Assembly (NCBI RefSeq): GCF_002929225.1
Contig: NZ_PISM01000018.1
Span: 124,001-188,000, forward strand
Length of the DNA: 64,000 nt
Reading direction: 5' to 3'
DNA from: Stutzerimonas kunmingensis
Lineage (GTDB): Bacteria; Pseudomonadota; Gammaproteobacteria; Pseudomonadales; Pseudomonadaceae
In this document: in pieces, positions 11,010 through 19,462 of the stretch
Layout of the letters: every line of letters starts with the position of its first letter
Position numbering within the stretch: position 1 is the first letter of the stretch
The notes under the pieces: generated by a model
Told to the model about the DNA's origin: nothing
Databases searched by the model: none
Seen by the model: the letters and a program-made list of their open reading frames with translations, nothing else
Made by a program: the position numbers and the translations under genes

Positions 11010-12541
11010 AGCGCGTCCTCGGCATCCAGCCGCGACAGCAGCGACTCGCCACGCTCCCACAGCGCCTGCTGCTTGCTGCCTTCCATGCGCGCGAGGTTGC
11101 GATAGACCATACTCATCCGCGGATTACCCTGCAACTGCTCGCGGTGGCGCATGAGAAAGTGCCAGTACAACGCGTTGAACGGGCAGGCATCGTCTGTCGT
11201 GCTCTCGCCCACCTTGTAAGAGCAATCCTGGCAATAGTTGGACATGCGTTTGATGTACTGGCCACTGGCACAGTAGGGCTTGGAGCCCAGGTAGCCGCCG
11301 TCGGCGTGCAGCACCATGCCCAGCACGTTGGGCAGTTCCACCCAGTCGAACGCATCCATATAGACCGCCAGGTACCAATCGCACAGCGCGGGCGGCGCAA
11401 TGCCGGCGAGCAGCGCGAAATTACCGGTCACCATCAGCCGCTGGATATGGTGAGCGTAAGCATGCTTCAGCGTCTGCCCGATCACCTGGCGCATGCAGTT
11501 CATGCGCGTCTGCCCGGTCCAGTAGAACCCCGGCAGCGGCCTGGAATTGCCGAGGGCATTGCGTTGCGCATAGTCAGGCATCTGCAACCAATAGATACCG
11601 CGCACATACTCACGCCAGCCAATCAACTGGCGAATGAAGCCCTCGGCAGCGTTCAGCCCGACTCGCCCCTGCCGGTAGGCCGCATCCACGTCATCACACA
11701 GGCGGCGCAGGTCAAGCAGGCCGACGTTGAGCGCGGCGCCGACGCGCGCATGGAACAGGAACGGTTCGCCGCTGGCCATGGCGTCCTGGTAGTCACCGAA
11801 AGCGACCAAGCCGAAATCGAGAAAATGCAGCCAGAGCTGTTCGGCCTCGGCGTGGGTGACAGGGTAATCGAAGCCGTCCAGACGGCCGTAGTGATGCGCG
11901 AAATGCGCGTTCACCAACGCCTGCACAGCGCGCGTGGTTTCGTCAGCGGCGAAGCGCAAGGTGATCGGGCCGTGCAATCCGCGTGGCAGCGGCTTGCGGT
12001 TGTCCGTATCGAGATTCCATACACCGCCCTCCGGTGTGCCATCGGGATTCAGCAGAAGGCCCGTTTGGCGACGCATCTCGCGATAGAAGAACTCCATGCG
12101 CAGCTGTCGCTTGCCACTGGCCCAACCGGCGAACCCGGTCCGCGAGCAGAGGAAGCGGCGGTCGGCATGCCAGGTGATCGAAAGCCCACGGCTCTTGAGC
12201 GCCTGTTCGACCCGCCAGTCACCGGCCTCGGTGACATGGATTTCGTCAGGTCGATACCATGCGGCGAAGCGCGCCAGCTCCCCGGCCAGCGAACCGCTGT
12301 TGGCAGGATCGTCGAGCGTCACGTAATCCACCGTGATTCCGCGTTTGCGCAATGCCTCAGCGAAGTGCCGCATGGCGCTGAACAGAAAGATGATCTTCTG
12401 CGGGTGATGCGGGACGTGTCCGGCTTCTTCAGCGACCTCAGCGAGCAGCACCCGGTCACGCGTCGGATCGAGCCCATCCAGGGCGGAGAGCTCGAAGCTC
12501 AACTGGTCGCCGAGCACCAGGCGCAGTGCGGCGACGCTCAC
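11006..12541 (-). CDS. Fe-S photolyase/cryptochrome-like flavoprotein
   Basis: 511-aa member of the deoxyribodipyrimidine photolyase-related family (FeS-BCP, relatives of Agrobacterium PhrB, a (6-4) photolyase). The N-terminal Rossmann part (LRLVLGDQLSFELSAL) binds the antenna, and the C-terminal helical part binds FAD. Likely [4Fe-4S] ligands: one Cys in CDWYLAVYMDAFDW and three in YCQDCSYKVGE...ACPFNALYW. GTG start at 12541 with AAGAG upstream. Middle gene of DUF6482-photolyase-DUF2256. Repair versus light-signalling function cannot be decided from sequence. Confidence 0.9.
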   Translation of the reverse strand: MSVAALRLVLGDQLSFELSALDGLDPTRDRVLLAEVAEEAGHVPHHPQKIIFLFSAMRHFAEALRKRGITVDYVTLDDPANSGSLAGELARFAAWYRPDEIHVTEAGDWRVEQALKSRGLSITWHADRRFLCSRTGFAGWASGKRQLRMEFFYREMRRQTGLLLNPDGTPEGGVWNLDTDNRKPLPRGLHGPITLRFAADETTRAVQALVNAHFAHHYGRLDGFDYPVTHAEAEQLWLHFLDFGLVAFGDYQDAMASGEPFLFHARVGAALNVGLLDLRRLCDDVDAAYRQGRVGLNAAEGFIRQLIGWREYVRGIYWLQMPDYAQRNALGNSRPLPGFYWTGQTRMNCMRQVIGQTLKHAYAHHIQRLMVTGNFALLAGIAPPALCDWYLAVYMDAFDWVELPNVLGMVLHADGGYLGSKPYCASGQYIKRMSNYCQDCSYKVGESTTDDACPFNALYWHFLMRHREQLQGNPRMSMVYRNLARMEGSKQQALWERGESLLSRLDAEDAL

Positions 12542-12599
12542 GACCAGTTCTCTTGATGCTTACCGAACAGGGCGCTACCGACGCGCCTGCCGCCGGCCG

Positions 12600-12905
12600 T
12601 CACCACTGGGACCGCATGCCGACCGGCACGCGCAACGGCTCGCGGACGCCCTCGGCAAGACCGCACATCTCGTCGTACGGTGATTGCTGCACCAGATGAA
12701 AGGGCAGCTCCGGTAGCTCGCGTAACAGATCACGAGCGTGCTCGACGGACCGCAGATGCCACACATCGCCGCGCGCGTCGATCAGACTATGGCGCTGACC
12801 CTGCAGGTAGATGTCGAGAAGATAGATGCCGCCCTCGAGCGAAATCAGCTCGAGAGCGTCGATACGCCCAGCGTGGGCATGAGTGGCGAGATTCTGAAGG
12901 TTCAT
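12600..12905 (-). CDS. DUF6482 family protein
   Basis: 101-aa soluble protein found mostly in pseudomonads; function unknown. It begins MNLQNLATHAHAGRIDALEL and has the block HSLIDARGDVWHLRSVEHARDLL. The start at 12905 has only a weak ribosome site. An inverted repeat ends 11 nt upstream. It leads the photolyase operon, so it probably belongs to the same response. Confidence 0.75.
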   Translation of the reverse strand: MNLQNLATHAHAGRIDALELISLEGGIYLLDIYLQGQRHSLIDARGDVWHLRSVEHARDLLRELPELPFHLVQQSPYDEMCGLAEGVREPLRVPVGMRSQW

Positions 12906-12916
12906 GGCGCTTGCCC

Positions 12917-12974
12917 ATTTGAAAAGCAGTACAGAATATTTAACAAAAAACCAATTCTGTACAGCTTTTCAAAT
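12917..12974. promoter_or_regulatory. 21-bp inverted repeat upstream of photolyase operon
   Basis: Arms 12917-12937 and 12954-12974 pair at 20 of 21 positions around a 16-nt A/T-rich spacer. The right arm carries the palindrome CTGTACAG; the left has CAGTACAG. It lies between the YqhA-like gene end (12996) and the DUF6482 start (12905). Operator or RNA hairpin; TGTACA-type sites are reported for LitR/CarH-like MerR regulators of photolyase genes, so a light-regulator site is inferred, not shown. Confidence 0.7.
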
Positions 12975-12995
12975 TTAGCACCTGCGGAGGGACGA

Positions 12996-13484
12996 TCAGT
13001 GCTTGGTGAGCTTGTCGAGATAGCCCATGGCGAACGCCGAGACCACAAAGGTCAGGTGGATGATCACGTACCACATCAGCTTTTCGCTATCGAGCTGCTG
13101 GGCATCCATGAACATGCGTAGCAGATGAATCGACGAGATTGCGACGATGGAGGCAGCAACCTTCATCTTCAGCGATCCGGAATCCATCTTGCCGAGCCAG
13201 TCGAGCTTTTCCTTGCCTTCCTCGATATCGAGCTGAGAAACGAAGTTCTCGTAGCCAGAGATCATCACCATCACCAGCAGCCCGCCAACCAGCGCCATGT
13301 CGATCAGCGACAGGAGCTTGAGAATCAGCTCGGCCTCACTGAGCGCGAGAATCGCCGGGAGGATATGGAAGATTTCCTGAAAGAACTTGATCGCCAGCGC
13401 CAGCAGCGCGAACGCCAGACCGAAATAGATGGGCGCCAGCAGCCAGCGGGCGGCGTACATGGCATTTTCGAGGATGCGCTCCAT
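12996..13484 (-). CDS. UPF0114/YqhA family membrane protein
   Basis: 162-aa inner-membrane protein with about three or four hydrophobic segments (residues 10-35, 50-80, 105-125, 137-155). It begins [23 protein letters not shown], characteristic of the YqhA family, whose function is unknown. The ATG at 13484 follows an AGACCTCATG context. Same position as PA4574 in P. aeruginosa. Confidence 0.9.
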   Translation of the reverse strand: MERILENAMYAARWLLAPIYFGLAFALLALAIKFFQEIFHILPAILALSEAELILKLLSLIDMALVGGLLVMVMISGYENFVSQLDIEEGKEKLDWLGKMDSGSLKMKVAASIVAISSIHLLRMFMDAQQLDSEKLMWYVIIHLTFVVSAFAMGYLDKLTKH

Positions 13485-13649
13485 GAGGTCTCACAGCAGA
13501 AATGAGGAAGGCGCGAGTATACGCAGCCGCGCCGAGCGCACCAAGGCAGGCCAAGGTGCGTTCGGCGCATGTGGATAAGAAATTCATCGACTCCGGTGAG
13601 GCCCCGCTGCAGCCAGCCAGAAACGCGAAAGATTTGCAATGAGGCACGC

Positions 13650-13985
13650 TTAGGGGCGCGACTCCCAGCCACCGAGAAAGCGCGCCTGGTTGGCGTTCAC
13701 TCGACGCAGCTCAGCCTGCATGTGCAACTGCCAGATGGACGGCTCATCGGATTCGCAGTAGCCCTGCCCCATCAGGTTGTCGGCAATCGCCGCCAGCACC
13801 GATTCGGCCATCGCAGGCCCGTGGAATGGGCCCTGGACCTTGATTGCCGTGGGCTGCCCGTCTGCCAGTCCAGCCGCACAGAGCAATGTCCACAGCCCAT
13901 TGCCGCCGGCAAGCGGGCGTATGACGCATTCGATTCGGGTAACCAGGCCCAGGCACTGGCGGTTCAGACAAAGATTGTGTGGCAT
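13650..13985 (-). CDS. Hypothetical protein (PA4575-like position)
   Basis: 111 aa from the ATG at 13985 (MPHNLCLNRQCLGLVTRIEC). No domain recognised. Contains five cysteines (CLNRQC, IEC, LLCAAG, GYC), no signal peptide. A longer in-frame reading to 14246 would run into the LonB-like gene end and is rejected. Lies between the YqhA-like and LonB-like genes, as does PA4575. Confidence 0.65.
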   Translation of the reverse strand: MPHNLCLNRQCLGLVTRIECVIRPLAGGNGLWTLLCAAGLADGQPTAIKVQGPFHGPAMAESVLAAIADNLMGQGYCESDEPSIWQLHMQAELRRVNANQARFLGGWESRP

Positions 13986-14160
13986 GACGGCAGTCCTCGC
14001 GTCGGGCCGACGCGGGAACATCCTGTGCGGATGTAGCGCGAGAGCCTGTTTATCCCCTGAAGCTGTGGATAATCCTGTGGATGGAGGGTGGATGCCCTCC
14101 TCCACTGCAGACCCGCCGCGCGCGCTATCGTTCCGTTCAAAAACCGCACAATGGCGAGCG

Positions 14161-16599
14161 TTACTTGCTCCCCTCGGACTCGGACGTTCCTTGCTCCGCT
14201 TGTGCCGGCTCGCTCTTGCCTTCTTCCTCGAGCTCGATCTCGGCAATGTCGCGCAACCGCTCGACTACCCGGGCGTTCACGCTGCCCTTGGGGAAATGGC
14301 CCTGCTCGTTGGTTGCACCCACATCTTCACCGACCAGCAGCGACAACGCTTCGTCCACCTGCCTGACAGCATAGACGTGGAACTGCTGCTGGCGTACGGC
14401 CTCCAGCACGCGTTCGTCGAGCATCAGCGTGGTGACATTGGCGAAGGGAATGATCACCCCCTGCTCGCCGGTCAGCCCGCGTGCCTCGCACAGGCGGAAA
14501 AAGCCCTCGATCTTCTCGTTGACCCCGCCGACGGCCTGCACTTCGCCGAACTGGTTGATCGAGCCGGTGATGGCGAAGCATTGCTTGAGCGGCGTGCGTG
14601 AGAGCGCCGAGATCAGCGCGCAGCACTCACCCAGCGAGGCACTGTCACCGTCGACGTAGCCGTAGGATTGCTCGAGCGCGATGCTTGCCGAGATTTCCAG
14701 CGGAAACTCCTGGGCGTAGCGGCTGCCGAGGTAGCCGGTGAGGATCATCACGCCCTTGGAGTGAATCGGTTGACCGAGATTGACCTCGCGCTCGATGTCG
14801 ACGATCCCTGAACCGCCGGGATAGACGGTGGCAGAGATACGCGCCGGCATGCCGAATGCCGAGTCGCCGACTTCCAGCACGGTCAGCCCGTTGCACTTGC
14901 CGATCGCCGCACCTTCGCTGTCGATCAGAATCACTCCCGCCAGAATGTCTTCGAGAATCCTCGCCGAGACGCGACCGGTGCGCGTGGCCTTGGCCTTCAG
15001 TGCACGCTCGATATGGCCGACGTCGGTCACTTCGTCCTTAGCCAGCTGGCGAATGAAATCGGCTTCGCTGACCAGCTGGAACAGATCGCCGATACGCGCC
15101 GACAGCCGCCCCTGATGTTCAGCCAGGCGCGCGCTATAGGTCGCCAGACGCGCAACGGCCGCGGCAGTAAGCGGCGCCATGCCCTCTTCGGAAGTGCGGG
15201 TCTTCATCAGCTGGGCGAACTGTTCGAGGCTGTCCTCGGCCAGCGGGATGTCCTCGTCGAAGTCCACCAGCACGCGGAACATTTCCTGGAAGTCCGGATC
15301 CAGGTCCTGCAGCGTGTAATAGAGCTGGCGCGAGCCGATGATGATGACCTTCACGTGCAGCGGAATGACCTGCGGCGTCAGCGTCACGGTAGCCAAGCGG
15401 CCGAGTTCGGCCAGCGGCGATTCCATCTTCAGCTTGCGCGATTGCAGGGCGCGCTTGAGCGCTTCCCAGACAAATGGCTCGCTGAGCAGCTTCTCCGCCT
15501 CCAGCATCAGAAAGCCGCCGTTGGCGCGGTGCAGCGCACCTGGACGCAACTGGCGATAGCTGGTGTAGAGTGCGCCCTGATCGGTGTTGTACTCGATGCG
15601 ACCGAACAGATTGTCGTAGGTCGGGTGCGGCTCGAACACCACCGGCGCGCCACCATCGACCGGGTGACCGACCACTAGGCTCGGGCTGTATTGCTCTTCC
15701 AGCAATACACGGTTCTGCGCTTCCGGACGGTTTTCGTCCACCAGCTGCTCGACCACAGTCTTCAGCAGATTGACCTGCACGGCCTGCAGGTACGCTTCGA
15801 TACCGGCGTTCTCCGCATACTTCTCCGACAACGGTGCCAGCAGCGGCTGCAGTGCCTGGCTGATGGTCTCGTCATTGAGCTGGCGCAGCTGGTTGGTCGA
15901 CTCACGCTTCCACTGCGGCAGGCTGGCGAGCTCCTCGTTCAGACGCACTTCCAGCCCGGAAATGTCTTCGTGATAACGCTCGCGCTCGGCTTCGGGCAGC
16001 TGGGCGAACTCGGTTTCGTCCAGCGCCTTGCCTTCCTTCATGGGCGTGAAGGCGATATTGGTGCTGTCGCGATAGAGAGCGATCTCCTTTTCCAGAGCGA
16101 GCTTCTCGATCACATCCAGCGCCTTGTCGTAGCGCTGATTGAAGCCGCGGTCGATGGCGCTCTTCTTCTGCTGGAAACTCGGGTGCTCGAATACCGCCGG
16201 AAAGGTCGCCAGCAGGTTGTCGATCAACTGATTGATATCCGCGATGAACGCCGTTGCGCCGCCGTGAGGCAACTCCAGCACACGCGGCTCACGAGGCTCG
16301 TCGAAGTTGTTCACGTAAACCCAGTCCGACGGCGTATCCAGACGCTTGCCTTCGGCCTTGAGGTAGCGCCGCACGAACGAGAAGCGTCCGGTGCCCGGCT
16401 CTCCCATCACGTAGACGTTGTATCCCGGACGCGGCATGGCCACGCCGAACTGCAGCGCCTCGACCGCGCGCTCCTGGCCGAGCACACCGAGAAACGGCTC
16501 CAGTTCAGAGGTGTCGTTGAAGTTGAATTGGCTGGGCTCGAAGGGACGGGTCAGCGCATCGGGTGCCAGGCGCAAGCCGGCAGCGACAGTTTCAGGCAT
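14161..16599 (-). CDS. LonB-like ATP-dependent protease
   Basis: 812-aa Lon-related protease (AAA_32 plus Lon C-terminal peptidase domain), likely cytoplasmic protein quality control. The P-loop is noncanonical, GEPGTGRFS, with Arg in place of the usual Lys. The Ser-Lys dyad is visible as GDSASLGECC (Ser, about 675) and GGVNEKIEGFF (Lys, about 720). The start at the ATG 16599 (MPETVAAGLRLAPDAL) has AAGGATT upstream; an upstream in-frame extension is not family-like. Corresponds to PA4576. Confidence 0.92.
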   Translation of the reverse strand: MPETVAAGLRLAPDALTRPFEPSQFNFNDTSELEPFLGVLGQERAVEALQFGVAMPRPGYNVYVMGEPGTGRFSFVRRYLKAEGKRLDTPSDWVYVNNFDEPREPRVLELPHGGATAFIADINQLIDNLLATFPAVFEHPSFQQKKSAIDRGFNQRYDKALDVIEKLALEKEIALYRDSTNIAFTPMKEGKALDETEFAQLPEAERERYHEDISGLEVRLNEELASLPQWKRESTNQLRQLNDETISQALQPLLAPLSEKYAENAGIEAYLQAVQVNLLKTVVEQLVDENRPEAQNRVLLEEQYSPSLVVGHPVDGGAPVVFEPHPTYDNLFGRIEYNTDQGALYTSYRQLRPGALHRANGGFLMLEAEKLLSEPFVWEALKRALQSRKLKMESPLAELGRLATVTLTPQVIPLHVKVIIIGSRQLYYTLQDLDPDFQEMFRVLVDFDEDIPLAEDSLEQFAQLMKTRTSEEGMAPLTAAAVARLATYSARLAEHQGRLSARIGDLFQLVSEADFIRQLAKDEVTDVGHIERALKAKATRTGRVSARILEDILAGVILIDSEGAAIGKCNGLTVLEVGDSAFGMPARISATVYPGGSGIVDIEREVNLGQPIHSKGVMILTGYLGSRYAQEFPLEISASIALEQSYGYVDGDSASLGECCALISALSRTPLKQCFAITGSINQFGEVQAVGGVNEKIEGFFRLCEARGLTGEQGVIIPFANVTTLMLDERVLEAVRQQQFHVYAVRQVDEALSLLVGEDVGATNEQGHFPKGSVNARVVERLRDIAEIELEEEGKSEPAQAEQGTSESEGSK

Positions 16600-16802
16600 C
16601 GGGAATCCTTGCTGGGGTGGCTCGTTGGCCACGATTGATGCCGTCATTCTGGCGCTGCGCCGGTCGCGCCGCAAGGCTGATACCCGGCTAACCCAGCCTC
16701 GCAACGACGCTGCATAGCCGAGCCCCATGGATGGAAATCGCGAGCCGGCTGCGAATCGACACAAGCAGAAACATTTCGTCGCGCCCACTACGCCCGACCG
16801 CC

Positions 16803-16816
16803 TTGATGCAGGTCAA
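16803..16816 (+). promoter_or_regulatory. Anr/FNR box upstream of cytochrome c peroxidase
   Basis: TTGATGCAGGTCAA matches TTGAT-N4-ATCAA at 9 of 10 positions. Its centre is about 66 nt before the start codon, fitting class II activation. Anr control of ccpR is known in P. aeruginosa. Confidence 0.7.
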
Positions 16817-16875
16817 GCGGTCGCTTGACGAAAAGGCGCCTCCTAGAGCCAGCCAACACAAAAGGAGCTTCCGTG

Positions 16876-17904
16876 ATGCGCCCTTCTATTCCGCTATTGC
16901 TTAGCAGCCTACTAATGACCAGCGCAGCGAACGCTGATGAGCTGCGTGAGCGCGCCAACGCGATGTTCAAACCGATTCCCGACAAGGTCACCGAGGTCCG
17001 TGGTCAGAAGGTCAGCGAAGATCAGGCAACGCTCGGTCACAAACTCTGGTTCGACCCGCGCCTGTCCAGCAGTCACGTCATCAGCTGCAACACCTGCCAC
17101 AACCTGAGCATCGGCGGCAGCGACAACGTGCCAACCTCGATCGGTCACGGCTGGCAGAAGGGCCCGCGCAACTCGCCCACCGTGCTGAACGCCGTATTCA
17201 ACGCCGCGCAGTTCTGGGACGGACGCGCCAAGGATCTGCAGGAACAGGCCAAGGGCCCGGTCCAGGCAAGCGTGGAAATGAACAGTACGCCCGAGCGTGT
17301 CGTCTCGACGCTGCAGAGCATTCCGGAGTACGCCGCCGAGTTCAAGAAGGCCTTCCCCAACGACAAGGAGCCGGTCAGTTTCGACAACATGGCCTACGCC
17401 CTGGAAGCCTTCGAAGTCAGCCTGACCACGCCGAACTCGCCGTTCGACCGCTTCCTCAAGGGTGAGGACGGGGCGCTGGACGACAAGCAGAAGCAGGGTC
17501 TCGCCCTGTTCATGGACGCCGGCTGCTCTTCCTGCCACAACGGCGTCAACCTTGGTGGCCAGGGTTACTTCCCCTTCGGCGTGATCAAGAAGCCCGGAGC
17601 CGAAGTTCTGCCGACCGGCGACAAGGGGCGGTTCGCGGTGACCAATACCGCCAGCGACGAGTACGTCTTCCGTGCCGCGCCGCTGCGCAATGTCGCGTTG
17701 ACCCCGCCGTACTTCCACAGCGGTGAGGTCTGGGAGCTCGAACAGGCCGTTGCCATCATGGGTGACAGCCAACTGGGCCGTAAACTGGACAAGGACGAAG
17801 TCAGCGCGATTACCGCGTTCCTGCACAGCGTGACCGGCGAGCAGCCGCAAGTCGCCTATCCGGTACTTCCCGCCAGCACCGCGAACACTCCGAAGCCCGA
17901 GTGA
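16876..17904 (+). CDS. ccpR: Diheme cytochrome c peroxidase
   Basis: Periplasmic enzyme that reduces H2O2 with electrons from cytochrome c or azurin. 342 aa. The signal peptide MRPSIPLLLSSLLMTSAANA is followed by two c-type heme sites, SCNTCHNLS (about residue 75) and GCSSCHNGV (about 217). AAAGGAG lies 8 nt before the ATG at 16876. An Anr box upstream indicates induction in low oxygen. Convergent with mscL across a strong hairpin. Confidence 0.95.
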   Translation: MRPSIPLLLSSLLMTSAANADELRERANAMFKPIPDKVTEVRGQKVSEDQATLGHKLWFDPRLSSSHVISCNTCHNLSIGGSDNVPTSIGHGWQKGPRNSPTVLNAVFNAAQFWDGRAKDLQEQAKGPVQASVEMNSTPERVVSTLQSIPEYAAEFKKAFPNDKEPVSFDNMAYALEAFEVSLTTPNSPFDRFLKGEDGALDDKQKQGLALFMDAGCSSCHNGVNLGGQGYFPFGVIKKPGAEVLPTGDKGRFAVTNTASDEYVFRAAPLRNVALTPPYFHSGEVWELEQAVAIMGDSQLGRKLDKDEVSAITAFLHSVTGEQPQVAYPVLPASTANTPKPE

Positions 17905-17911
17905 TCGCTCC

Positions 17912-17942
17912 CCGTTACCCGGCGCCAGCCGCCGGGTAACGG
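17912..17942. terminator. Bidirectional hairpin between ccpR and mscL
   Basis: A 12-bp perfect stem (CCGTTACCCGGC and its complement) with a 7-nt loop, between convergent genes. No clear T-run. Confidence 0.7.
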
Positions 17943-17950
17943 CCCCCGCT

Positions 17951-18361
17951 TCAGCTTCCCCTCTGCTCCTTGAGCAGGTCGCGTATCTCGGTCAGCAACA
18001 ACTCTTCCTTCGAGGGCGCAGGCGGCGCAGATGGCGCCTCGGCTTCCTTGCGCTTGAGATGGTTGATCGCCTTGATCGCCATGAAGATGGCGAAGGCGAT
18101 GATCACGAAATCCACCACGGTCTGAATGAATGCACCGTACCGCAGCACCACCGCTGGGGCCTCGCCGACGGCGTCCTTGAGCACTATGGCCAAATCCGAG
18201 AAGTCCACTCCGCCGATCAGCAGCCCCAACGGCGGCATGATCACCCCGTCGACGAACGACGACACGATCTTGCCGAACGCAGCGCCGATGACGATACCCA
18301 CGGCCATGTCGACGACATTTCCCCGCACGGCAAACGCCTTGAATTCGTTGATCAGACTCAT
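17951..18361 (-). CDS. mscL: Large-conductance mechanosensitive channel
   Basis: 136-aa pentameric inner-membrane channel that opens on hypo-osmotic shock. [27 protein letters not shown] N-terminus (residues 1-23) with TM1, then TM2 ([20 protein letters not shown]) and a charged C-terminal helix. An AAAGGA site precedes the ATG at 18361. In-frame upstream codons lack similarity to the family. Confidence 0.97.
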   Translation of the reverse strand: MSLINEFKAFAVRGNVVDMAVGIVIGAAFGKIVSSFVDGVIMPPLGLLIGGVDFSDLAIVLKDAVGEAPAVVLRYGAFIQTVVDFVIIAFAIFMAIKAINHLKRKEAEAPSAPPAPSKEELLLTEIRDLLKEQRGS

Positions 18362-18510
18362 ACGCAGATTTTCCTTTAGTGGATGACCGGGCCGCCCGCC
18401 ATGCCCCCGCGGGCATGGCGGTGAACGCCGTGGTAGAGCATAGGCGGGCTTGCCGGCGCAGGCCACGACAGAACGCCTTTCATCGACCGGTAATTGCGAA
18501 TGAGGTTCGC

Positions 18511-18524
18511 TTGATCGCCGTCAA
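18511..18524 (+). promoter_or_regulatory. Anr/FNR-type box upstream of the YdcH-like gene
   Basis: TTGATCGCCGTCAA, 9 of 10 to TTGAT-N4-ATCAA. A -10-like TAAGGT lies at 18547-18552, the spacing expected for an activator centred near -41.5. Confidence 0.6.
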
Positions 18525-18584
18525 CCGGTTCTCGGAGAAGGGAGACTAAGGTGAACGCCTTCCTGACAAACCGGAGCGGTTTCC

Positions 18585-18854
18585 ATGCACGTCGAACATC
18601 ACCCACTGATCAAGGATTTCCCTGAGAAACGCGAGCAGTTGCAGAAACTGCGTCAGGAAGATCCGGCCTTCGCCCGCAAGGCGGACGAATACGAAGCGCT
18701 GGACAAGCGCATCTGCCGCGTCGAAGACGGTGTCGAAACCCTAGACGACAGCGCGCTCAATGCCCTCAAGCAGGAGCGCGTGGCGATGAAGGACGACATC
18801 GCCCGCGACATCAAGCGCGCCTCGGGCAGCTGCTGCGGCGGTTGCTGCGGCTGA
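18585..18854 (+). CDS. YdcH family (DUF465) protein with Cys-rich tail
   Basis: 89-aa, mostly alpha-helical, highly charged protein. Residues 1-75 match the YdcH/DUF465 family (MHVEHHPLIKDFPEKREQLQ...). The last eight residues are SCCGGCCG, four cysteines in two pairs, an addition not typical of E. coli YdcH. CGGAG precedes the ATG. An Anr-type box upstream suggests anaerobic or microaerobic expression. Function unknown; the tail could bind metal or react with thiol stressors (inference). Confidence 0.85.
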   Translation: MHVEHHPLIKDFPEKREQLQKLRQEDPAFARKADEYEALDKRICRVEDGVETLDDSALNALKQERVAMKDDIARDIKRASGSCCGGCCG

Positions 18855-18872
18855 TAGCGCCTACCCGTGAAG

Positions 18873-18900
18873 AGAAGCCCGCCATGCGCGGGCTTCTTGC
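18873..18900. terminator. Terminator between the YdcH-like gene and CopD
   Basis: AGAAGCCCGC/GCGGGCTTCT 10-bp stem with a 5-nt loop and T-rich flank on both strands, between convergent genes. Confidence 0.8.
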
Positions 18901-18911
18901 TGTCTGGCCCG

Positions 18912-19346
18912 CTAGAACAAACCACCGAAGCGGAACCCGGAGCCGACCCAGACGAAGGCAACCGCAGTCAGGGTGATCAGCACGATGTGCAGCCCCAGTT
19001 GCGGCAGGCGCTGCGCATCCAGCTTGGGAATCAATGCCAGCCGCGCATGCACGCCGAGCAGCGCGGTAAATCCGAGCAGTACCAGCTTGGCTTGCACCAG
19101 ATGCGCCATGGGCGACGAATCGAACCATTGCCCATGGGGCAGCCAGAGGCTGGCCAGCCAGAGCCCGCTGACGATCTGCACCAGCAGCGCAGGTATCCCG
19201 ACGCGCTCGTAGAGTTGTTCGAACTGGCGTACCGGTTGCACATCGCGGCGACGCAGGGCACCCGGCAGCACACTGAACAGCAGTACCAGATGCCCGCCAA
19301 CCCAGACACTGGCGCCCAGCAGATGCAGAAACAACAGATGTCGCAT
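18912..19346 (-). CDS. CopD family membrane protein
   Basis: 144 aa with four hydrophobic segments and conserved histidines in the first (MRHLLFLHLLGASVWVGGHLV), typical of the CopD/YcnJ heme- or copper-linked membrane family. The ATG at 19346 has GGAG 8 nt upstream; an in-frame GTG three codons earlier overlaps that site. An Anr-like box lies between it and radA. Could handle copper or act as a b-type cytochrome-like protein; sequence does not decide. Confidence 0.8.
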   Translation of the reverse strand: MRHLLFLHLLGASVWVGGHLVLLFSVLPGALRRRDVQPVRQFEQLYERVGIPALLVQIVSGLWLASLWLPHGQWFDSSPMAHLVQAKLVLLGFTALLGVHARLALIPKLDAQRLPQLGLHIVLITLTAVAFVWVGSGFRFGGLF

Positions 19347-19402
19347 GGCGCTCACTCCTGTTCGATTTGTTTACAGTCTGGCCGCTGCCTCGCCGCTTGT
19401 GG

Positions 19403-19416
19403 CTGATGGCGATCAA
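19403..19416. promoter_or_regulatory. Anr/FNR-like box between copD and radA
   Basis: CTGATGGCGATCAA, 9 of 10 to the palindromic consensus. It is about 57 nt from the copD start and 47 nt from radA, so either gene could be the target; the -41 geometry fits copD slightly better. Confidence 0.4.
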
Positions 19417-19462
19417 GTCAGCCGTTATCATGCGACACCACCTACCAGACCCGGAGTTTCCC

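Noticed and set aside
10985..12556. 523-codon plus-strand frame
   Set aside because: Antisense shadow of the photolyase-like gene.
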